From assembly GCA_030744435.1 (NCBI GenBank), contig JASLQO010000002.1, positions 62,001-126,000 on the forward strand: a DNA stretch of 64,000 nucleotides, given 5' to 3'. The position numbers and the translations under genes are program-made. Below are positions 41,421-50,913 of the stretch, one piece after another; positions within the stretch are counted from its first letter, which is position 1; each line of letters starts with the position of its first letter. This DNA is from JASLQO01 sp002327525 (GTDB lineage Bacteria > Pseudomonadota > Gammaproteobacteria > Pseudomonadales > Azotimanducaceae). The notes under the pieces are model-generated. The model had not been told where the DNA came from, searched no databases, and saw only the letters and a program-made list of their open reading frames with translations.

Positions 41421-42745
41421 GATGTCGTGTCCGAAGAGTGGGGAGTGATCTTCTTGATGAGTATCTGCGAGTTTCGCTGGTAGTTGTACAGCTCCTGGCG
41501 CGGTGCTGGAAGCTCAGCGATATCGCCGGCCTTGAATCCCTGCTCCACGAACCAGTCGCGCGCCTGAGTGGTCAGGACGAAGAGCTGGGTAAAGCCACGC
41601 TCAATAGCCAGTTGCTCGGCGCTGACCAACAGGCGGCGGCCGATGGCACCCGCGCGGTGTGAGGGATGAACCGCAACGCAGGCGAGCTCCGCGTGCTCAC
41701 CGGCCGGATAGATCGCGCAGCAGCCGATGACGAAACCATCCAGTTCGGCCACCAGAAAGTGATGGATCTCCTGTTCCAGAACGTTGCGGGAACGCTTGAC
41801 CAGCGTGCCGGCTTCCTCGAGCGGGCGGATGAGTTCGACGATGTCGCCTACGTCCTCCGTAGTGGCCTGTCGAATGGTGCGCATGTCCTGTTCCACCACC
41901 TGGGTACCAACCCCATCGGCCGTGAAGAGCTCGGCAAGCAGCGCGCCGTCCTCGGTGTAACCGACCAGCTGTCCGCTACTCACCCCTTCGCGCACCGCGC
42001 GCAGCAAGGCTCTGGCATGCCCTCGGGTGGTGGCCTGAGGCAGCGTGTCGACGTCGAGTTGCGAGGGTGTGAGACTCGATAACCGGCGCCCCTCCTCATC
42101 GGTGAGGAACGGTGCTTCATCGAAAATGATCAGTTTCTCAGCCCGCAGTGCAACGGCCACGCGTTCCGCTACTTCCTCTGCGGCCAGATTGAAGGTCTCG
42201 CCCGAAGGCGAATAGCCGATGGGCGAGAGCAGCACAATGGAGCCGTTTTGCAGGTACGTGCGGATTGCTTCGGTGTGAACTCTCCGGACCTGGCCGGTGA
42301 GCTGGTGGTCTACCCCGTCGAGTACGCCGATGGGGCGTGCCAGAAGGAGGTTGCCGGAAACCAGCTTCACGTCGGTATTGTGTAAAGGGCTCGATGGCAG
42401 CCCAGTGGAAAATGCCGCTTCGAGACGTGCACGTTGCTGCGCGCAGGTGCCGACGATGTCGGTCATCACACCCGGCTCCGTGATACGCCTGCGCACACCT
42501 GCGTGAGTGTGAAAGCGGGCTCCGGGTATGGCGGTATCGATTTGCGGTCTCGCACCGTGCACCAGCACCAGATGCACACCCAGGACGTGCAGTAAAGTCA
42601 GGTCGTGCACGATGTTGATGAGATTCTCGTGTGCCAATGCCTCGCCGCCGAGCAGGACCACGAAGATCTTGCCGCGGTGAGCGCTAATGTACGGCGTGGA
42701 GTCGCGAAACCAACGCGCGTACGTACTGTGGGTCGTTTCTGACAT
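41417..42745 (-). CDS. argA: Amino-acid N-acetyltransferase (N-acetylglutamate synthase)
   Basis: A 442-residue enzyme for the first step of arginine synthesis. The N-terminal amino-acid-kinase-like domain (about 20-290) includes KIFVVLLGGEALA and HLVLVHGARPQID and in this family binds arginine for feedback inhibition. A C-terminal GNAT domain (about 300-440) has AELACVAVHPSHRAGAIGRR. The ATG at 42745 gives MSETTHSTYARWFRDSTPYI, which fits the family. It lies 79 bases downstream of argE. Confidence 0.95.
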   Translation of the reverse strand: MSETTHSTYARWFRDSTPYISAHRGKIFVVLLGGEALAHENLINIVHDLTLLHVLGVHLVLVHGARPQIDTAIPGARFHTHAGVRRRITEPGVMTDIVGTCAQQRARLEAAFSTGLPSSPLHNTDVKLVSGNLLLARPIGVLDGVDHQLTGQVRRVHTEAIRTYLQNGSIVLLSPIGYSPSGETFNLAAEEVAERVAVALRAEKLIIFDEAPFLTDEEGRRLSSLTPSQLDVDTLPQATTRGHARALLRAVREGVSSGQLVGYTEDGALLAELFTADGVGTQVVEQDMRTIRQATTEDVGDIVELIRPLEEAGTLVKRSRNVLEQEIHHFLVAELDGFVIGCCAIYPAGEHAELACVAVHPSHRAGAIGRRLLVSAEQLAIERGFTQLFVLTTQARDWFVEQGFKAGDIAELPAPRQELYNYQRNSQILIKKITPHSSDTTS

Positions 42746-42824
42746 GTTCAACGGATCCGCCCTCACGGCCGCTATCGCAGGGGCCGCGCATTGTACAGCA
42801 TCATCCGTCGGTGCTTACAGCCAG

Positions 42825-43988
42825 TCAGGCGGGCCTGCAATATCGCTCGATAACCTGCTTGAGCACCCGTGTTGCCGGTTCTATCTGGTTGTGCTCGAGG
42901 TATTCGTTCGGCTGGTGGGCCTGATCGATGCTACCTGGGCCGAACACCACGGTTTCCATGCCGAGCCCTTGCAGAAAGGGCCCTTCGGTACCGAAGGCCA
43001 CCGTGCCAGGAGCGTTGCCGGACAGCCTGCTGAGGGTTTGTACCAGATCGCCGTTGACGTCCGTCTCGAACGGGGAGATTGGCGGGTAGAAGGGTTCGGC
43101 GGCGAGTGGCATATCGTGTGCCACAGCGATGACGTCTATCCGCCGTCTGAGCTCGGCAAGTATTGCATCGCAGTCCATGCCGGGTAACAGGCGCAGATCG
43201 ATTTGTAGCTCCGCGTGATCGCAGATGCGATTCGGGCTGTCGCCCGCTCGCAGGCAGCCAAGATTCAGGGTGGGAATGTCGACCTCGAATCCGGGATTGC
43301 GATAGCGTTCGGCGAGCTCCTGTCGAAACGAGATGAGAGCACCCATGACGACGTGCATGGCGTCCAGCGCGTTGCGACCCAGATCAGGATTGGAGGAGTG
43401 TCCGGATGAGCCCTGCAAGCTGATCGACAGCATCATCATGCCCTTGTGCGCATACACGGGAATCAGCCCCGTGGGTTCCCCGATAATGGCGCAGGCTGCC
43501 CGGGGACGGCCTTTTTCCAGCAGAAACCGACCGCCTGCCATCGTCGACTCTTCGTCAGCGGTTGCAATGATGGTGAGCGGTGCAGCCAGTCGCGCTTCGG
43601 CGTAATCTTTGGCGGCGCGCAGTGCAACCGGAAAGAAACCTTTCATATCGCAGCTGCCAAGGCCATAAAATCGGTCATCACGGTCGGTGATATCAAAAGG
43701 TGAACACTGCCAGGCATCTTCGTCGAAAGGCACGGTGTCGGTGTGCCCGGAGAGAACGACGCCTCCGGGACCGGAACCAAGTGTCGCCACGAGATTGGCC
43801 TTGCCGTGGCGGTGACCGTCGAGGGAAGGGATGGGCGTGACCTCGACCGAGAAGTTCAGATCGACAAGCCAGGTGGCCAGCGCGTCTATCACGCCCAGAT
43901 TGCTCTGGTCCGTGTCCGGACAGGTGCAGCTGATCGAAGGTGTGCCGATCAGCGTGCCGAGCATCTCTTTGAAAGACGGGAGCGTCAT
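42825..43988 (-). CDS. argE: Acetylornithine deacetylase
   Basis: A 387-residue zinc peptidase-family (M20) enzyme that deacetylates N-acetylornithine to ornithine. Seen: LSGHTDTVPFD with a metal His and Asp, FYGLGSCDMKGF, ATADEESTMAGG with the catalytic Glu pair, and AFGTEGPFLQ. A GAGGT site lies 5 bases before the ATG. With argA it indicates the linear arginine pathway. It lies 69 bases downstream of the secretion ATPase gene. Confidence 0.93.
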   Translation of the reverse strand: MTLPSFKEMLGTLIGTPSISCTCPDTDQSNLGVIDALATWLVDLNFSVEVTPIPSLDGHRHGKANLVATLGSGPGGVVLSGHTDTVPFDEDAWQCSPFDITDRDDRFYGLGSCDMKGFFPVALRAAKDYAEARLAAPLTIIATADEESTMAGGRFLLEKGRPRAACAIIGEPTGLIPVYAHKGMMMLSISLQGSSGHSSNPDLGRNALDAMHVVMGALISFRQELAERYRNPGFEVDIPTLNLGCLRAGDSPNRICDHAELQIDLRLLPGMDCDAILAELRRRIDVIAVAHDMPLAAEPFYPPISPFETDVNGDLVQTLSRLSGNAPGTVAFGTEGPFLQGLGMETVVFGPGSIDQAHQPNEYLEHNQIEPATRVLKQVIERYCRPA

Positions 43989-44057
43989 ATGCGACCTCGC
44001 GGTGCGGCCGGCGATTGTCCTTTTTCGAGTGGACCGGATCCAGTTCGCTGGAAAACG

Positions 44058-45929
44058 TCAATCCTGGGAAGTGGGAGCGACGCGCAGCACTTCTGAAATA
44101 GTGGTGTGTCCGGCGCCGACTTTCTGCGCACCCGCGAGACGCAGGGTGCGCATATCGTCCTGCATGGCGAGCTTGCGCAGGCTCTCGATGTCGGTATCGC
44201 CCTTGATCGCACTGTGAACTCTCTCGGTCAGTGGTAGTAGTTCGTAGATTCCCATGCGGCCGAGGTAGCCGGTATCACGGCACTCGAGACATCCCGCCGG
44301 GCTGAACACGCGCTCCGGCGGTTTGGCCTTGTACGGATTTGTCAGCAGGCGCCACGCATCCGGATCTACGGCTTCTTCCTGCTTGCAATGCGGACAGAGC
44401 GTGCGAATTAGGCGTTGAGCCATCACGCCGAGTACGGTGGCCTTGATCATGTATGCCGGGACACCGAGGTCGATGAGGCGGGTGATCGCGGTAGGCGCAT
44501 CATTCGTATGCAGGGTCGAGATCACCAGATGTCCGGTGAGCGCGGCCTGAATGGCCATCTCGGCGGTTTCCAGATCGCGAATCTCACCAATCATGATGAT
44601 GTCGGGATCCTGACGCAGTAGCGCACGCACACCGGAGGCGAAACTGACATCAATGTTGTGCTGTACCTGCATCTGGTTGAAGGCTGGCTCCACCATCTCG
44701 ATCGGATCCTCGATCGTGCATACGTTCACCTCGCTGGTCGCGAGCTGCTTGAGTGAGGAGTACAGTGTCGTGGTCTTGCCTGAGCCCGTGGGTCCTGTGA
44801 CGAGGACGATGCCGTTGGATGCCGTTGTCATGCCCTCCCAGCGCTCGTAATCCTGTCCGGTGAGCCCCAGCTCGTTGAAGCTGCGCAGCAGCACTTCGGG
44901 ATCGAAGATGCGCATCACCATCTTCTCGCCGAATGCCGTTGGCAGAGTGGACAGCCGCAATTCTACTTCGTCCCCGTCGGAGCTCTTGGTCTTGATGCGG
45001 CCGTCCTGGGGTCGTCGTTTCTCCGCTACGTCCATACGGCCGAGAATCTTCAACCGGCTGGTTACGGCAGCGTTCACCGCAGCAGGAAGCTCGTACACGT
45101 GATGCAGAATGCCGTCGATACGAAAACGGATCAGGCCCTTTTCGCGGCGGGGCTCGATGTGGATGTCGCTGGCACGTTGCTCGAACGCATAGCCAAGCAG
45201 CCAGTCGACGATATTCACAACGTGCGCGTCGTTGGCGTCAGGTGATTTGAGCTGGCCGAGTTCAAGCATCTGCTCGAAATTGGCCACACCCGAGAATTCC
45301 AGCCCCTCGCTTTCGGCGCGCGCCACAGAGCGCGACATGGTGTAGAACTCTAGCGCGTAGCGGCTGATGTCAGCAGGATTACTCACAACGCGGCGGATGC
45401 GGCGGCCGCGTAGCGTCTGCGTGAGCATACCCTCCCACTGAAACATGAACGGCTGGGCGCTGGCGATGACCACCTCGTCGTCGGTTACCTCCACGGCGAG
45501 GATGTTGTGGCGCTGGGCAAACGCGTAGCTCATCACCTCCGTGACGGCGTTGACATTGATGTTCAGGGGATCGATGCGTAGATAGGATTGGTTGCTCGCC
45601 TTGCACAGCCACGTGGTGAGAGTCTCGAGATCCAGTTTCGCGCCGGGTTGCAGTCGATTCTCGTACTCACGGTCTGCAACGATCTCCAGAGGATGCAGAT
45701 TCAGTTCGCGCTTGGTGCGCGGTGCGATCAGGATGTCTTCCGCCTGGCGCTGGCCGATGTAACCTGCGTTCACCAGTTCGTCGAGAACGGCGGGGAGGTC
45801 CAGGAGCGTCTCGTCGGCTATTGTGGCGCCGAATGGGCTTGGCGTCGGCACGGTGCTACTGCCGAGCTCGCCGTCGTTCGAGGAAGCCGGCTCGTTTGCT
45901 GAATCCCCTTTCGGGGCGGTCGTGGCCAC
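44058..45929 (-). CDS. GspE/PilB-type secretion or pilus ATPase
   Basis: A 623-residue hexameric traffic ATPase. Residues about 50-200 form an N-terminal MshE-like/T2SSE_N domain. The motor domain contains the Walker A GPTGSGKTTTLYS, Asp box, Walker B-like RQDPDIIMIGEIRD and His box TGHLVISTLHTNDA. A tetracysteine zinc motif follows (CPHC near residue 540 and CLEC near 570) with RMGIYELLPL. Such ATPases power pilus assembly or type II secretion. No other pilus or gsp genes are beside it, so the system it serves cannot be named. The start is GTG at 45929. Confidence 0.9.
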   Translation of the reverse strand: MATTAPKGDSANEPASSNDGELGSSTVPTPSPFGATIADETLLDLPAVLDELVNAGYIGQRQAEDILIAPRTKRELNLHPLEIVADREYENRLQPGAKLDLETLTTWLCKASNQSYLRIDPLNINVNAVTEVMSYAFAQRHNILAVEVTDDEVVIASAQPFMFQWEGMLTQTLRGRRIRRVVSNPADISRYALEFYTMSRSVARAESEGLEFSGVANFEQMLELGQLKSPDANDAHVVNIVDWLLGYAFEQRASDIHIEPRREKGLIRFRIDGILHHVYELPAAVNAAVTSRLKILGRMDVAEKRRPQDGRIKTKSSDGDEVELRLSTLPTAFGEKMVMRIFDPEVLLRSFNELGLTGQDYERWEGMTTASNGIVLVTGPTGSGKTTTLYSSLKQLATSEVNVCTIEDPIEMVEPAFNQMQVQHNIDVSFASGVRALLRQDPDIIMIGEIRDLETAEMAIQAALTGHLVISTLHTNDAPTAITRLIDLGVPAYMIKATVLGVMAQRLIRTLCPHCKQEEAVDPDAWRLLTNPYKAKPPERVFSPAGCLECRDTGYLGRMGIYELLPLTERVHSAIKGDTDIESLRKLAMQDDMRTLRLAGAQKVGAGHTTISEVLRVAPTSQD

Positions 45930-46119
45930 TAGGTGTTCGTCCTTGTGCGCGCCGTTGCGGCAGTTAAGTCCAGTAAATAGGGATTTGCAACCGGATTAGT
46001 GGAAGAGTTTCACGGTGTGCGGCATCGCCCTGAGCGCATTCACAAGCCGCGAACGCTGGGCGTGACGCGGTCAGGGCCGTATGCTCGACGATGGGCAAAT
46101 GCCTCTACGGTAGTCCTAG

Positions 46120-48885
46120 ATGATGGATACAGCAGATAATCTGACAGAAGAGCTGGCCGAGTCTGCCGAGCGTTTCATGCGCACGAGAGGGCTCGCGCTG
46201 ACAGCGGAATCAAGGCGCGTGTTTGCATTGTCAGACTTCGCTCGGCGCGTGGTCGAGCGGCAGCAGGATTGGTTCGAAGGGGCCTGTCGGGATGGCTATT
46301 TCGGGGAATTCTGGCCGCAGGAAAGGCTGCGGTCGCGTTTCTCAGCAGAGCTCGATGCGATTGTCGGGGTGAGTGGGGACATGCAGGTGCTGCAATCGGC
46401 ACTGCGCCAGTTCAGAGCTCGCGAGCAGCTGCGCATCGTCTGGCGGCACCTGATGCGTGCGGCCGATGTGGCGGAAACCATGGCCAGCTGCTCGGTAATG
46501 GCTGACGTCGTGATCGACGCCACGCTCAAGGCGATAGCACCCTGGGTGATTGCGCGCTTGGGCGAACCCCGGGCGGAAGGGGGAGGAAGTACTCCGGTGC
46601 CGCCGGTGGTGTTCGCCCTCGGCAAACTGGGCGCGCGGGAGCTGAACCTGTCATCTGATATCGATCTGGTGATGGCCTACCCGGTGGCCGGGAAGACCAC
46701 AGCGGGGCGTACCAACCAGCAGTATTTCGTCGCGCTCGCTCAGGCCCTGATAGAAGCGCTGGATCCGGTAACCGCGGATGGCTTTGTTTTTCGTGTCGAT
46801 TTGCGGCTGCGACCTTATGGAGGCAGCGGCCCGCTCGCCATGCATTTCGCGGCGATGGAGCAGTACTTCGAGACACAAGGTAGGGATTGGGAACGCTATG
46901 CGTTCATCAAGGCTCGACCCTGTGCCGGTGACATAGAGGTGGGCGAACGCTTCCTCGGTGTGCTGCGGCCGTTCATCTACCGGCGCTACCTGGACTACGG
47001 GGCAATCGACGCGCTCCGGGACATGGCTTCGCGGCTCACCCAAGAGCGCGGCAATCGCCGGGATGTGAAGCTGGGCGCTGGCGGTATCCGCGACATCGAG
47101 TTCCTGGTGCAGCTTGAGCAGTTGATCTTCGGCGGACGCGAACCGGCACTCCAGCATCGGCAGTTGCTCACCGTGCTCGCCACGCTCGGTAGCAGTGGTC
47201 ACTTCCCGCCCGCTGAGGTGCGCACGCTGGAGCAGGCTTACCTGTTTTTACGGGACACAGAACACAGTATTCAGGCCGAGGATGACCGGCAGACTCAGAT
47301 GCTTCCGGACACCGAGGTAGGTCGGGAACGCGTGGCCCGCGGCCTGGGATTCGAGTCCTTGGAAGCATTCTCAAAGTCGCTCGAGGATCATCGGCGGGCC
47401 GTGGCTGCTATTTTCGAAGACGCCGTGCGGCCACCGCAGGTGAGTTCAGTCACAAAGGTTTGGCCCGATGGCGATGCCGCCGCGCTGTCGAACGCCGGCT
47501 TTGACGATCCCAGGCGAGCACATGACGCCATGGCAAGCCTGCGCACTGCGCTTTCGCGTCCGTCCGTCGGCAAGGAAGGCAGGACACGCCTAGACGCTCT
47601 GATGCCGGCGCTGCTCGATGCCGTTCTCGCACAGCGCGAGGGGTCGGCCGAAGTGATCGAGCGCGTCGTCTCGCTGATCAAGGTGGTACTTCGCCGTTCG
47701 TCTTATCTCGTGTTACTGAGGGAGAACCCCGCGGTGGTGCAGAGATTGGTACGGCTGGTGGGCGAGAGCCGGTGGCTGGCGGAAGAACTGGTACGTCAGC
47801 CGGTGTTTCTCGACACACTGCTCGATATTCGGGAACGTGTCGCCACGCCCGAACGCACAGAACTCGAACGCGAACTCAACCAACAGATACCACCGGGCAG
47901 TGACGAGGAAGCAGTGTTCGAGGGATTGCGCTTGTTCAAGGAGAGTCATGTGTTCAAGGCGGCGGTCGCGGAGGTCGAAGGCGAACTGCCGCTGATGCAG
48001 GTGTCGGACTATCTGACTTATCTGGCCGAGATCATTCTCGAGGCAGTACTCGAATTCGTGTGGCGACAGATGGCTGAGGCGGCGCCGGAAGACGAGCGGG
48101 CTTTCATCATCGTGGGGTACGGCAAGCTTGGCGGTCTGGAGCTGGGACCGGGGTCGGATCTCGATCTCGTGTTCATCCACGACCTTGCCGGCGAATCTGC
48201 ACAGTTCTTGCATCGTCTGGTGCGCAAGCTGCTGCATATGCTGACGGTGCCAACCTACTTCGGACCGCTGTACGAGGTGGACATGCGACTGCGACCGTCA
48301 GGCAACTCCGGGACCATGGTGTCCAGCCTGGATGCGTTCAGGCGCTATCAGACGGCACAGGCCTGGAACTGGGAGCATCAGGCGCTGGTGCGTGCACGGG
48401 TCGTGGCGGGTGATGCGGAATTGGGCCGGCGATTCGCCGACGTGCGCCGTGACATCCTGTGTCAGGTGCGCGATGAGGCCTCTGTCAGGCGAGCCGTGGT
48501 CGAGATGCGCGAGCGCATGACACGCCATGACGCTCTCGGACAGCAGTCGGCCGCGGAGCTCAAGCGAGGTGCGGGCGGTATCGTCGATATAGAATTTATG
48601 GTGCAATATCTCGTTTTAGCCTGGGCGCACCGCTATCCAGCCCTTGCCTTGTACACGGACGACGTGCGCATCCTGGAAGTGGCGGGCACTACCGGCGTGC
48701 TCCATGGCGAGCAGGCACAGGCACTCACCGATGCTTATCTGGCCCTGAGGGTTCAGTGGCACCGCAACGCGCTGGAGCTCGGAACCCTAGGCGGTGACGA
48801 GACGGCACTAGAGGAACACCGTCTGCGTGTACGCGATATTTGGCGTGAGCTGATGGAATTAGCTGGGACACGGACAGAGCATTGA
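46120..48885 (+). CDS. glnE: Glutamine synthetase adenylyltransferase/deadenylase
   Basis: A 921-residue bifunctional enzyme that adds AMP to glutamine synthetase and removes it, in response to PII signalling. Both nucleotidyltransferase domains are seen: ALGKLGARELNLSSDIDL in the N-terminal deadenylase half and GKLGGLELGPGSDLDLVF in the C-terminal adenylylase half, each followed by a helical domain (GAGGIRDIEF and GAGGIVDIEFMVQ). Its start (ATGATG) has only a weak ribosome-binding site. It is divergent from the ATPase gene and 18 bases before ilvE, an order conserved in pseudomonads. Confidence 0.96.
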   Translation: MMDTADNLTEELAESAERFMRTRGLALTAESRRVFALSDFARRVVERQQDWFEGACRDGYFGEFWPQERLRSRFSAELDAIVGVSGDMQVLQSALRQFRAREQLRIVWRHLMRAADVAETMASCSVMADVVIDATLKAIAPWVIARLGEPRAEGGGSTPVPPVVFALGKLGARELNLSSDIDLVMAYPVAGKTTAGRTNQQYFVALAQALIEALDPVTADGFVFRVDLRLRPYGGSGPLAMHFAAMEQYFETQGRDWERYAFIKARPCAGDIEVGERFLGVLRPFIYRRYLDYGAIDALRDMASRLTQERGNRRDVKLGAGGIRDIEFLVQLEQLIFGGREPALQHRQLLTVLATLGSSGHFPPAEVRTLEQAYLFLRDTEHSIQAEDDRQTQMLPDTEVGRERVARGLGFESLEAFSKSLEDHRRAVAAIFEDAVRPPQVSSVTKVWPDGDAAALSNAGFDDPRRAHDAMASLRTALSRPSVGKEGRTRLDALMPALLDAVLAQREGSAEVIERVVSLIKVVLRRSSYLVLLRENPAVVQRLVRLVGESRWLAEELVRQPVFLDTLLDIRERVATPERTELERELNQQIPPGSDEEAVFEGLRLFKESHVFKAAVAEVEGELPLMQVSDYLTYLAEIILEAVLEFVWRQMAEAAPEDERAFIIVGYGKLGGLELGPGSDLDLVFIHDLAGESAQFLHRLVRKLLHMLTVPTYFGPLYEVDMRLRPSGNSGTMVSSLDAFRRYQTAQAWNWEHQALVRARVVAGDAELGRRFADVRRDILCQVRDEASVRRAVVEMRERMTRHDALGQQSAAELKRGAGGIVDIEFMVQYLVLAWAHRYPALALYTDDVRILEVAGTTGVLHGEQAQALTDAYLALRVQWHRNALELGTLGGDETALEEHRLRVRDIWRELMELAGTRTEH

Positions 48886-48903
48886 AGTAACGAGGTAGCG
48901 TAC

Positions 48904-49833
48904 ATGTCTGAAGAGAGCTTCGCGGATCGGGACGGCTGGATCTGGCTGAACGGCCAGCTCGTTGCGTGGCGTGATGCGAAAGTGCACATGCTGACACACA
49001 CGCTGCACTATGGGCTCGGCGTATTCGAGGGCGTGCGTGCGTATGCAACGCCGAAAGGCTCGTGCATTTTTCGTCTGCACGATCACACCGACCGGTTATT
49101 TGATTCGGCCCACATCCTGGGTATCGAGATTCCCTACAGTAAGGATGAGGTGAACGAGGCCCAGCGCGAGACCTTCCGCGCCAATGAACTCGATGAGGGC
49201 TATTTACGCCCGATGGTGTTTCTCGGCTCAGAGGCGATGGGATTGCGGGCCAAGGGAGTGTCGATCAATCTATCCATCGCAACCTGGCCCTGGCCCGACT
49301 ACATGGATGCCGACTCCCGGGAGAAAGGCATCAAGGTCCGCACTTCTTCCTATACCCGCCACCACGTCAACATCACGATGTGCAAGGCGAAGGCCAACGG
49401 TAACTACATTAATTCCATTCTCGCGCTGCACGAAGCGCTGGACAGTGGCTGCGACGAGGCGCTGCTACTCGACAACGAGGGGTACGTGGCGGAAGGCAGC
49501 GGCGAGAACGTATTCATCGTGCGCGACGGCGTGCTGCATACGCCCGAACTCACCTCCTGTCTCGATGGCATCACACGCAGCACCGTCCTCGCGCTGGCGA
49601 AAGACGAGGGTCTAGACATCATCGAGCGTCGCATCACACGCGATGAAGTCTATATCTGCGATGAGGCGTTCTTTACCGGTACGGCTGCTGAAGTACTGCC
49701 GATACGCGATTTGGATGGGCGAACCATCGGTGACGGCAGGCGGGGGCCCATCACCGGGCGGCTGCAGACTCTATACTTCGACCAGGTTCGTGGTCGACGT
49801 AACGTGTATCCGGACTGGTTGTCTCAGGTATAG
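48904..49833 (+). CDS. ilvE: Branched-chain amino acid aminotransferase
   Basis: A 309-residue fold-type IV PLP enzyme that makes leucine, isoleucine and valine from their 2-oxo acids. Seen: the GLGVFEGVRAYATP N-terminus, PLP-binding Lys163 in KAKANGNYINSILA, EGSGENVFIV and TGTAAEVLPIRDLDG. GAGGT precedes the ATG. It sits between glnE and waaF, its position in Pseudomonas, and may be co-transcribed with the LPS genes that begin 81 bases downstream. Confidence 0.97.
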   Translation: MSEESFADRDGWIWLNGQLVAWRDAKVHMLTHTLHYGLGVFEGVRAYATPKGSCIFRLHDHTDRLFDSAHILGIEIPYSKDEVNEAQRETFRANELDEGYLRPMVFLGSEAMGLRAKGVSINLSIATWPWPDYMDADSREKGIKVRTSSYTRHHVNITMCKAKANGNYINSILALHEALDSGCDEALLLDNEGYVAEGSGENVFIVRDGVLHTPELTSCLDGITRSTVLALAKDEGLDIIERRITRDEVYICDEAFFTGTAAEVLPIRDLDGRTIGDGRRGPITGRLQTLYFDQVRGRRNVYPDWLSQV

Positions 49834-49914
49834 CGATCTTCGCTACATCGATACCGGGCGTGCGGAGCGCAACCGGAGTATGAGCGAGGTGTTGAACGAT
49901 ATAGACGAGGATAG

Positions 49915-50913
49915 ATGAAGATCCTTCTGGTCGCGCCGTCCTGGGTGGGCGACATGGTCATGGCGCACACCCTGGTCCAGGTGTTGGTCGAGCGCCATCC
50001 CGGCGCTCATATTCATGCGCTAGCCCCTGCTGCTACCGTTGCGCTGGCGGGGCGCATGCACGGGATCGATGCAGCCAGTCTGCTGGATGTAGGCCATGGC
50101 GAGGTGGGTTGGACCAGGCGCCGGGAGGCGGCGGGACGCTTTCGTGGATTCGATGCCGCCTACGTGTTGCCCAACAGTCTGAAATCGGCGCTCGTGCCGT
50201 TGTTTGCGCGCATACCGAAACGAATCGGGTGGTCCGGAGAGGCGCGCTACTTGCTGCTCAACGATCGACGAACGCTGGATACTCGGCGTCTGCCGCTCAT
50301 GGTCGAGCGCTTCATGGCTCTCGGCCTGGAACCCGGGGAATCGTTGCCCGAACCCTATCCACGACCTCGCCTGGTGGTGGACGAAGACAATCGTACAGCG
50401 GTGTGCCATCGCCTGGGACTGGACGTGCGCCAGGATGCCTCCAGTGATGTCGTGGCCCTGTGCCCCGGCGCTGAATTCGGCCCTGCAAAGAGGTGGTCCG
50501 CGGCGCACTACGCCGAAGTGGCAGGATTCGCGCTCACTGCCGGGGACGATGTCTGGTTGTTCGGTTCTCCCGGAGAGGCCGCAGTCTGTGCGGAGATCGA
50601 GTGTCTTGCACCAGGAGTCACGAACCTGGCGGGACGCACGTCGTTGCTCGATGCTATCGATCTGATGTCGCTTGCCCGCACCGTGGTGTGCAACGACTCG
50701 GGGCTCATGCATGTCGCTTGTGCGCTTGAGCGAAAGGTCGTAGCCGTCTACGGTTCCACTTCACCTGGGTTCACACCACCGCTCGGAGAAGACGTGGTCG
50801 TATTGCGGGAGTCCCTCGATTGCAGCCCATGTTTCGAGCGCGAGTGCCCGCTGGGCCATATGAACTGCCTGAACAGCCTCGCGCCGAAGCGTGTCATCGA
50901 GGCATTGTCTTGA
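49915..50913 (+). CDS. waaF: LPS heptosyltransferase II
   Basis: A 332-residue GT9 glycosyltransferase that adds the second L-glycero-D-manno-heptose to the inner core of LPS on the cytoplasmic face of the inner membrane. Seen: KILLVAPSWVGDMVMAHTL at the N-terminus, LCPGAEFGPAKRWSAAHYAE, NDSGLMHVACAL and VAVYGSTSPGFTPP, with a C-terminal Cys-rich CSPCFERECPLGHMNCL. It is the first gene of the LPS-core cluster. The waaC start overlaps its stop by 4 bases. Confidence 0.95.
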   Translation: MKILLVAPSWVGDMVMAHTLVQVLVERHPGAHIHALAPAATVALAGRMHGIDAASLLDVGHGEVGWTRRREAAGRFRGFDAAYVLPNSLKSALVPLFARIPKRIGWSGEARYLLLNDRRTLDTRRLPLMVERFMALGLEPGESLPEPYPRPRLVVDEDNRTAVCHRLGLDVRQDASSDVVALCPGAEFGPAKRWSAAHYAEVAGFALTAGDDVWLFGSPGEAAVCAEIECLAPGVTNLAGRTSLLDAIDLMSLARTVVCNDSGLMHVACALERKVVAVYGSTSPGFTPPLGEDVVVLRESLDCSPCFERECPLGHMNCLNSLAPKRVIEALS

